A stretch of DNA of 64,000 bases from Cellulosimicrobium terreum. Lineage in GTDB: Bacteria; Actinomycetota; Actinomycetes; Actinomycetales; Cellulomonadaceae. The notes beneath the pieces were generated by a model. It saw only the letters and a list, made by a program, of their open reading frames with translations. It was not told the origin of the DNA and ran no database searches. A program made the translations under genes and the position numbers. The stretch lies in NCBI GenBank assembly GCA_014803435.1, contig JACYFD010000008.1, forward strand, positions 23,579 to 87,578, given 5' to 3'. Positions 58,301 through 64,000 of this stretch are shown piece after piece; within the stretch, counting starts at the first letter, position 1; the number at the start of each line of letters is the position of its first letter.

Positions 58301-61088
58301 CCCACTTGGCCACCTCCACGAGAAGGAAGACGACGACGGAGAGCCCGATCGTCTTGCCCCACTCGGCGACGCCGATCGGGGCCGACTCGAACCATGTGTG
58401 CATGAAGGGCGTGTAGACGAAGACCGCCTGCAGGACCAGGAGCGACCCGGCCGACACCCAGACGACCCGGTTGCCGCGCAGCACGTCGAGCGTGAGGCTC
58501 GACCGGTCGAGGAACCGGCAGTTGAACAGGTACGCGAGCTGGCCGAGCGCGAGCATCGTCACGGCCGTCGTCTGCGCCTCGGCGATCGGGACGCCCTGCG
58601 CGCGCTCCACGTAGAACAGGAGGATCGTCGCACCCCCGATGAGCAGGGACACCAGCAGGATCCGGCGGACGTAGGCGGCGTCGAGGATCGACGCGGCCGG
58701 GTCGCGGGGCGGGCGCTGCATGACGTCCGGCTCCGCCTTCTCGTACGCGAGCGCGAGCGACAGCGTGACGGCCGTGATCATGTTGATCCACAGGACCTGC
58801 ACCGGCTGCAGCGGGAGCGTGAGCCCGAACAGGACCGCGACGAGGATGACGAGCGACTGCGCGCCGTTGGTGGGCAGGAGGAAGAGCACGGACTTGCGGA
58901 TGTTGTCGTAGATCCGCCGTCCCTCCGTGACCGCACGCTCGATGGTCGCGAAGTTGTCGTCCGCGAGCACGACCTCGGCGGCGTCCTTGGTCGCCTCCGT
59001 GCCCTTGATGCCCATCGCGACGCCGACGTCCGCCTGCGTGAGCGCGGGCGCGTCGTTCACGCCGTCGCCCGTCATGGCGACGACCTCGCCGTGGGACTGC
59101 AGCGCCGAGACGATGCGGATCTTGTGCTCGGGGCTCGTGCGCGCGTACACGTCGACGTCGCGCACGACCGCGCGCAGCTGTTCGGTCGTCATGGCCTCGA
59201 GCTCGGGGCCGGTCAGCACCGGGGGAGCGGCGTGCTCACCGCTCGTGCCCGGGGCGTCGACGATGCCCATCTCGCGTCCGATCGCGACGGCCGTCCCGGC
59301 GTGGTCCCCGGTGATCATCTTCACGCGGATGCCGGCGTCGCGGCACTCGGCGATGGCGGCGACCGCCTCGGGCCGCGGCGGGTCGACGATGCCGACCAGC
59401 CCGCACAGCTCGAGGCCGGTCGAGACGTCGTCCACGTCGAGCGTCGTCGTGCCGTCGTCGGCCCGGGTCCGAGCGGCGGCGAGGACGCGCAGGCCCTGCC
59501 CGCCGAGCGCGTCGATCTGCGCCTCCCACAGCCCGTGGTCGAGCGGCTGCTGGCGTCCGTCCTGTCCCGTCTGCGTGGCGCTGCGTTCCAGCACGCGGTC
59601 CGGCGCGCCCTTGACGTGCACGTGCAGCGTGCCGTCGGGCGCCTCGTCGAGCGTCGCCATGAACTTGTTCTCGGACTCGAAGGGGACGACGGCGACGCGC
59701 CGCCAGCCCGTCGGGTCGATCCCTGCCTTCATGCCGAGCGAGCGCAGCGCGCCCTCCGTGGGCTCGCCCACGAGCCGCCAGCCGCCGTCGGCGGAGTCGG
59801 TGTCGGGGACGACGCGCGCGTCGTTGCAGAGCATCATGACCGTCGCGACGGCGGCGAGGTCGCGGTCGTCCGCCAGGTCGGCGTGCCGGTCGCCCGACGG
59901 CGCGGGGCGGGCCGTGTCGTCGGGCCCGACCTCGTGCTCCGGGCCGGCGAGGGTGAGCTCGCCGACGGGCGCGTACCCGGCGCCGGACACGGCGAAGGAC
60001 CGGTCCTGCGTGCGCACGGTGCGGGCCGTCATCTCGTTCTTCGTGAGGGTCCCGGTCTTGTCCGAGCAGATCGTCGTGACCGAGCCGAGCGTCTCGACCG
60101 CGGGGAGCTTGCGCGTGATCGCGCGCCGCCGCGCCATCTGCTGCACGCCGAGGGCGAGCGTGATCGTCACGAGCGCGGGAAGGCCCTCGGGCACCGCGGC
60201 CACGGCGAACCCGATGGACGCGGACACGAGCTCCGGCACCGTGAAGTCGTGGACGACGCGACCGATCACGACCATGACGACGGCCATCGCGAGGATGAGC
60301 ACCGCGAGCAGCTTGCCGAACCGGTCGAGCTGACGGGTCAGGGGCGTCTCGAGGTCGTGGACCTCGGAGATCATGGTCTGGATGCGGCCGATCTCCGTCG
60401 CCTGGGCGGTCGCCGTGACGACGCCGACACCCTGGCCGGCGGCGACGATCGTCCCGGAGAACAGCATGCTCGTGCGGTCGCCCACGCCCGCGTCCGCGGC
60501 GACCTCGTCGACACGCTTCGTCGCCGCGAGCGACTCGCCCGTGAGCGCGGACTCCTCGACCCGCAGGTTCGTGGCCTCCAGCAGCCGCACGTCCGCGGGG
60601 ACCTTGTCGCCGGACCGCACCCGCACGACGTCGCCCGGCACGACGTCGTCGGCGTCGATGCTGGCCCACGCGCCGTCCCGACGGACCTGGGCGCTCACCG
60701 AGAGCATGTTGCGGATCCCGTCGAGCGCGCTCTCGGCACGTCCTTCCTGGACGAACCCGATCGCCGCGTTGATCACCGCGACAGCGAGGATCACCGTGAA
60801 GTCGACCCAGTCGCCCATGATCGCCTTGAGCACGGCCGAGACGAGCAGGATGTAGATGAGGACGTCGTCGAAGTGGACGAGGATCCGCTTCCACAACGGG
60901 TCCCGCTGCGGGGGCGGGAGCCGGTTGGGCCCGACCTCGGCGAGCCGCGCCGCGGCGTCCGACCCGCTCAGCCCGCCGGGGTCGCTGCGCACGGCCGACA
61001 GGACCTGCTCGGGGCTGGTCGCCCACGGCACGTCGGGAAGGGGCGTGGGGGCGGGAGCCACGGGTGCTGCGTCCGGCGCGGGTGCCAT
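58245..61088 (-). CDS. P2-type cation-transporting ATPase, CtpF-like
   Basis: A 947-residue P-type ATPase. It has an actuator motif ([16 protein letters not shown]), a TM4 [10 protein letters not shown] motif typical of Ca2+/Na+-type pumps, the phosphorylation site [15 protein letters not shown] (Asp about 343), the nucleotide domain ([13 protein letters not shown]) and hinge motif [21 protein letters not shown]6 reads [17 protein letters not shown], lacking the Asp of SERCA, as in CtpF/cation ATPase F. The ion is therefore unsure (Ca2+ or another divalent). ATG 61088 has GGGAGGGG upstream. Confidence 0.92.
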   Translation of the reverse strand: MAPAPDAAPVAPAPTPLPDVPWATSPEQVLSAVRSDPGGLSGSDAAARLAEVGPNRLPPPQRDPLWKRILVHFDDVLIYILLVSAVLKAIMGDWVDFTVILAVAVINAAIGFVQEGRAESALDGIRNMLSVSAQVRRDGAWASIDADDVVPGDVVRVRSGDKVPADVRLLEATNLRVEESALTGESLAATKRVDEVAADAGVGDRTSMLFSGTIVAAGQGVGVVTATAQATEIGRIQTMISEVHDLETPLTRQLDRFGKLLAVLILAMAVVMVVIGRVVHDFTVPELVSASIGFAVAAVPEGLPALVTITLALGVQQMARRRAITRKLPAVETLGSVTTICSDKTGTLTKNEMTARTVRTQDRSFAVSGAGYAPVGELTLAGPEHEVGPDDTARPAPSGDRHADLADDRDLAAVATVMMLCNDARVVPDTDSADGGWRLVGEPTEGALRSLGMKAGIDPTGWRRVAVVPFESENKFMATLDEAPDGTLHVHVKGAPDRVLERSATQTGQDGRQQPLDHGLWEAQIDALGGQGLRVLAAARTRADDGTTTLDVDDVSTGLELCGLVGIVDPPRPEAVAAIAECRDAGIRVKMITGDHAGTAVAIGREMGIVDAPGTSGEHAAPPVLTGPELEAMTTEQLRAVVRDVDVYARTSPEHKIRIVSALQSHGEVVAMTGDGVNDAPALTQADVGVAMGIKGTEATKDAAEVVLADDNFATIERAVTEGRRIYDNIRKSVLFLLPTNGAQSLVILVAVLFGLTLPLQPVQVLWINMITAVTLSLALAYEKAEPDVMQRPPRDPAASILDAAYVRRILLVSLLIGGATILLFYVERAQGVPIAEAQTTAVTMLALGQLAYLFNCRFLDRSSLTLDVLRGNRVVWVSAGSLLVLQAVFVYTPFMHTWFESAPIGVAEWGKTIGLSVVVFLLVEVAKWVNRRWTARDHVPPRAVRA

Positions 61089-61123
61089 GAGCCCATTCGA
61101 CCCCTCCCGCCCGGATCGCGCGA

Positions 61124-61139
61124 GAGGGCCAAGGCCCTC
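61124..61139. promoter_or_regulatory. 16-bp palindrome upstream of the P-type ATPase
   Basis: GAGGGCC-AA-GGCCCTC is a perfect 7-bp inverted repeat 36 bp from the ATPase start. The two half sites around two bases resemble the geometry of DosR/DevR boxes. An operator is possible but unproved. Confidence 0.4.
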
Positions 61140-61195
61140 GGCACCGCATCGGGTCCGGACGAGGGCGACGGTGCGGACGCGCTCGTGGCAGGTTC

Positions 61196-61209
61196 GGGTC
61201 CCGGGACCC
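61196..61209. promoter_or_regulatory. 14-bp perfect palindrome in the same divergent region
   Basis: GGGTCCCGGGACCC is fully self-complementary. It lies 64 bp before the GTG of the membrane protein at 61273, and may be an operator or hairpin for that gene. Confidence 0.35.
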
Positions 61210-61272
61210 TCCCTCCCTGTGGGCGACGCCGCGCGACGAGACGGGCGGCGTGCCCCGTCGGAGGTGAGCACG

Positions 61273-64000
61273 GTGGGAGACGGACGCGCGACGGAGCAGA
61301 CCGTCCTCGAGCTGAGGATCCACGGCGTGGCGAACACGCCGCCGCACGGCATGCTCGACCTGCCGCCCGGCGAGGTCGAGCAGTGCGACGGGGACGGCCT
61401 CGGCAGCTTCTGGGTGCCGACGCCGGCCGCCTCGGCGCGTGACCGAACCACGGCGCACGGGTCGGGCGGGGTCGCGCCGGGCGACCTGCACGCCATCCGC
61501 GCCGACGTGCGCAGGGAGGCGTACTCGTGGGGCGCCATGGCCAGGCTCGGCGCGTTCCCGCTCTCGGGGATGCTCGGTGCGGTCGCACGCGGCGTCACGC
61601 GGGCGCTGTGGGCGCTGAACGTCCCGTTCGGGCTCGCGAACGTCGCGTACTGGGCGCGGCACGTGCCCGGCGCGGAGGACGGGGACGCGCGACGTGCTCC
61701 CGCCCGACGCGAGGACGAGACGGTGGAGCGGGCCCGGCCCGAGGCGACGGCGGCGGCCGTCCGCATCTTCGGTCTCGCCCTCACGCTCCTGCTCGCCGCC
61801 GCGACGGCGACCGTCGCGGTCCTCGTCGTCGGGACCCGCTGCATGGGCGTCGTCGCGGACGGTTCGGCCACGGTCGAGGTCTGCTCCCGCGTCCCGTCGG
61901 TGCTCGACGGTCTCGCCCGTACCGACCACGGCGACCGCGTGGTGCTCCTCTCGCTCGTCCCCGTCGCCGTCGTCCTGGCGCTCGTCCTCGTCGCGCGCGC
62001 CGGCCAGGTCCGGTTCGACGAGCGCGTCTCCGTCGCACGCGCCGGCCAGGTGAAGGCCGGTGCGGGGACCGGGCCGCTGCTGTACCGGGCCGGGTTCTGG
62101 AGCCGGCGGGTCGCCGGCCCGTCCGCTCTCCTGGCACACCTCGCCGGCGCGATCGCCCTCGTCGCGGTCATGCTCGCCTGGACCGACGACAGGTCAGGGG
62201 CCGGCACGGCCGTCGTGGCGGGCGGCGCGGCCGTCGTCGGGCTGTCGGCCGTCGTCGTCGCGCTGCGCAACGACGACGACGGCACCCAGGTGACACCACC
62301 GGCATGGAAGGGCGCCCTCGCGGTCGTCACCCTCGTCCTCGCCGTGGCCGCATGGGTCGCGGCCGCGGTGCTCAGCGCAGATAGGACGTCCGGGGCCGCC
62401 ATGCCGTCGTACGTCGGGATCGACGTCGCCCCCACGATGCTCGGCGCCGCCCTGACCGGGATCGCGGCGGCCGCCCTCGTGTGGCGCGGACGCGCCCGCG
62501 TGCTCGCATGGGTCGCGGTCCCGGTCGTGGTGACGGCATGCCTCGCCGTCGTCGCCGTCGCACGCGTGGTCGACGGCGACGGTGCGGTCGCCGCGTACGG
62601 AGACGCCACGACCGCGCTCCTCGTCTGGACCGCCGTCGTGGCGCTCGCGGTGCCGCTCGTCGTCGCGCTCGTGCCGGTCCTCTCGCCGGCGCGGCGCCGG
62701 GACTCCGAGCGCTGGGCGGGGTGGTCCGGGTCAGGGCCCGGTGTGTTCCTCCTGGCCGCGACCGCGACCGCCGCCGTGCTCACGAGCCTGCTCGTGCTCG
62801 GCGCCCAGGTGTACCTGAGCGGCGGGCGGGACGTGCGTCCCGACGCGGAGGGTCAGCTCAGCGTCGCGATCGTGCGGACCGTGCCGGGCGTGGAGGACCT
62901 GCCGGTCCCCTCGGCGTACACCGAGTTCGGCATCAGCGCCGTCGTGCTGTGCGTCACCGCCGTCCTCGGCCTGCTCGCGCTCGCCGGCCCGAGCCTGCGC
63001 GACCTCCTCCGGCCGTGGACGACCTGGATCGGTCGTGCCGCCGGGACCGAGGCCGACACGACCGGCCCGACGGCGTGGGCTGCGTCGAGCATCGAGACCG
63101 CGGAGCGCGACCGGACCGAGGGGACCCGGCAACGCGTCGCCGACATCCCCGTCGCGGCGCGCCGTGCCGTCCGGGGCCGGCAGGTCGCCGCGGTCACCCA
63201 CCGCGCCGAGATCGCGATCGGGGTCCTCGCGCTCGCGTCCTGGTCCACGCTCGTCGTGACCATCCTGCTCGGTCGCACGGGTGACTCGGTCGCGGGCGTG
63301 TGGGCCATCGGCTGGGACGACCTCGCCGCGGTCGCCGTCCCGGCCGTCGGCGCGCTCGCGGTCGCGCTCGTCGCGAGCTTCGTCGCCGCCGGGTCCGAGG
63401 GTGCCTCCCGGCCGTGGGGCCTGCTGTGGGACCTCATGTGCTTCCTGCCGCGCAGCGCGCACCCGTTCGGCCCGCCGTGCTACGCGGAGCGCACCGTCCC
63501 GGAGGTCGCCGCGCGCGTGGACTCCTGGCTCGACGCCGAGGACCTGGCCCCCGCACAGCGTCCGACGGCGGCCCCGCGGCGCCGCGTCGTGCTCTCCGCG
63601 CACTCGCTCGCCGGTGTCATCGCGGTGGCCGTCGTGCTGGGCCGCGCCGGCAACCCCGCCCCGCGCACCGGCACCCACGTCCCGCCGCTGGGCGCGGACG
63701 GCGACGGCAGGCTCGGGCTCCTGACGTACGGGGTCCAGCTCCGGCCCTACTTCGGTCGGTTCTTCCCCTCGCTCCTCGGCCCGCAGGTGCTCGGGACACC
63801 CCCGTGCGCCGGCCCGGCATGGCGCGGCGACCCGTGGCGGGCGCAGACTGCGAACGCGCGGGTCGCCCTCCTCGAGGCGGCGCACCGCGAGCCGCGCCGC
63901 ACGCGGCCCGGCACACCGGCGGGCGTGGCGCTGCGCGGTTACGACGCGCTGCGCGAGGCCGCGGTCGCGCGCGACGCCGACGTGCGGCAGGCAAGCCGCC
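61273..64000 (+). CDS. Large multi-pass membrane protein with hydrolase-like serine motif (3' end outside window)
   Basis: The frame stays open to the window edge (909+ residues). I start at GTG 61273, 8 nt after GGAGG; GTG 61264 in the same frame overlaps that site. The N-terminus LELRIHGVANTPPHGMLDLP and AYSWGAMARLGAFPLS match a large, poorly studied actinobacterial membrane protein family. About 10-12 hydrophobic helices follow (for example RIFGLALTLLLAATATAVLV, GVFLLAATATAAVLTSLLVL). After them RRRVVLSAHSLAGVIAVAVV (Ser about 778) looks like the nucleophile elbow of an alpha/beta-hydrolase. The role is unknown, and the catalytic His/Asp would have to lie elsewhere or outside the window. 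Confidence 0.8.
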   Translation, partial: MGDGRATEQTVLELRIHGVANTPPHGMLDLPPGEVEQCDGDGLGSFWVPTPAASARDRTTAHGSGGVAPGDLHAIRADVRREAYSWGAMARLGAFPLSGMLGAVARGVTRALWALNVPFGLANVAYWARHVPGAEDGDARRAPARREDETVERARPEATAAAVRIFGLALTLLLAAATATVAVLVVGTRCMGVVADGSATVEVCSRVPSVLDGLARTDHGDRVVLLSLVPVAVVLALVLVARAGQVRFDERVSVARAGQVKAGAGTGPLLYRAGFWSRRVAGPSALLAHLAGAIALVAVMLAWTDDRSGAGTAVVAGGAAVVGLSAVVVALRNDDDGTQVTPPAWKGALAVVTLVLAVAAWVAAAVLSADRTSGAAMPSYVGIDVAPTMLGAALTGIAAAALVWRGRARVLAWVAVPVVVTACLAVVAVARVVDGDGAVAAYGDATTALLVWTAVVALAVPLVVALVPVLSPARRRDSERWAGWSGSGPGVFLLAATATAAVLTSLLVLGAQVYLSGGRDVRPDAEGQLSVAIVRTVPGVEDLPVPSAYTEFGISAVVLCVTAVLGLLALAGPSLRDLLRPWTTWIGRAAGTEADTTGPTAWAASSIETAERDRTEGTRQRVADIPVAARRAVRGRQVAAVTHRAEIAIGVLALASWSTLVVTILLGRTGDSVAGVWAIGWDDLAAVAVPAVGALAVALVASFVAAGSEGASRPWGLLWDLMCFLPRSAHPFGPPCYAERTVPEVAARVDSWLDAEDLAPAQRPTAAPRRRVVLSAHSLAGVIAVAVVLGRAGNPAPRTGTHVPPLGADGDGRLGLLTYGVQLRPYFGRFFPSLLGPQVLGTPPCAGPAWRGDPWRAQTANARVALLEAAHREPRRTRPGTPAGVALRGYDALREAAVARDADVRQASR

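Noticed and set aside
1..64000. CRISPR arrays, rRNA genes or insertion sequences
   Set aside because: No regularly spaced repeats, rRNA blocks, transposase genes or terminal inverted repeats were seen.

Overview
The window is chromosomal DNA of a high-GC Gram-positive actinobacterium, most likely a Cellulomonas-like member of the Micrococcales. Supporting signs are the very high GC with G/C-ending codons, a HrdB-type primary sigma factor followed by a parE-type topoisomerase gene, a DUF6318 lipoprotein paired with a PKD-like protein, an actinobacterial glgC/glgA pair, and many start codons 6-7 nt after a TAnnnT -10 box, which implies leaderless mRNAs.

Region by region. 1-7.3 kb: the 3' end of the primary sigma factor, two secreted or lipoprotein genes of mosaic composition, a DUF7455 zinc-finger protein, parE, a DUF4430 lipoprotein coupled to a DUF6580 membrane protein, and VOC, DUF2200 and RibD-like genes. 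About 7.4-8.0 kb: a decayed CPBP-family protease gene. 8.0-32.4 kb: an extracellular or cytoplasmic contractile injection system (CIS) arranged as two convergent operons. The plus operon carries sheath, tube, a zinc-ribbon baseplate chaperone, a low-complexity linker protein, a DUF4255 cap and an AAA ATPase. The minus operon carries two CIS tube/LysM proteins, a gpD-like hub, a gpV-like spike, PAAR, gp25, two large wedge proteins, a beta-helix tail protein, a DUF6519/Big_1/PASTA tail protein, a 1043-aa DUF4157 effector candidate and a small helical partner gene. A SARP/BTAD-type regulator gene sits beside the minus operon promoter.

33-64 kb is mostly housekeeping: metH, a double-GNAT acetyltransferase, a zinc metallopeptidase, an ABC-F ATPase, SURF1, fabG-fabI-sixA, serB-glgC // glgA, an ABC ATPase, NfeD plus an SPFH protein, TetR plus a heterodimeric ABC exporter, a NAGPA-type glycosidase with a GT2-GtrA fusion, a CtpF-like P-type ATPase, and an incomplete large membrane protein with a hydrolase-like serine motif.

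The most notable signal is regulatory. Both CIS promoters carry the same layout: three GTGAC-headed repeats exactly 11 bp apart, then 8 bp after the last heptamer, then an nAGGCT -10 box. This is the known geometry of SARP binding sites, and the only SARP-like gene in the window lies next to one of them. I infer that the 258-aa BTAD protein switches on both halves of the particle together. The 1043-aa effector candidate combines a DUF4157 HELGH motif, a possible His/Cys (caspase-like) dyad and a C-terminal glycine-rich membrane segment.
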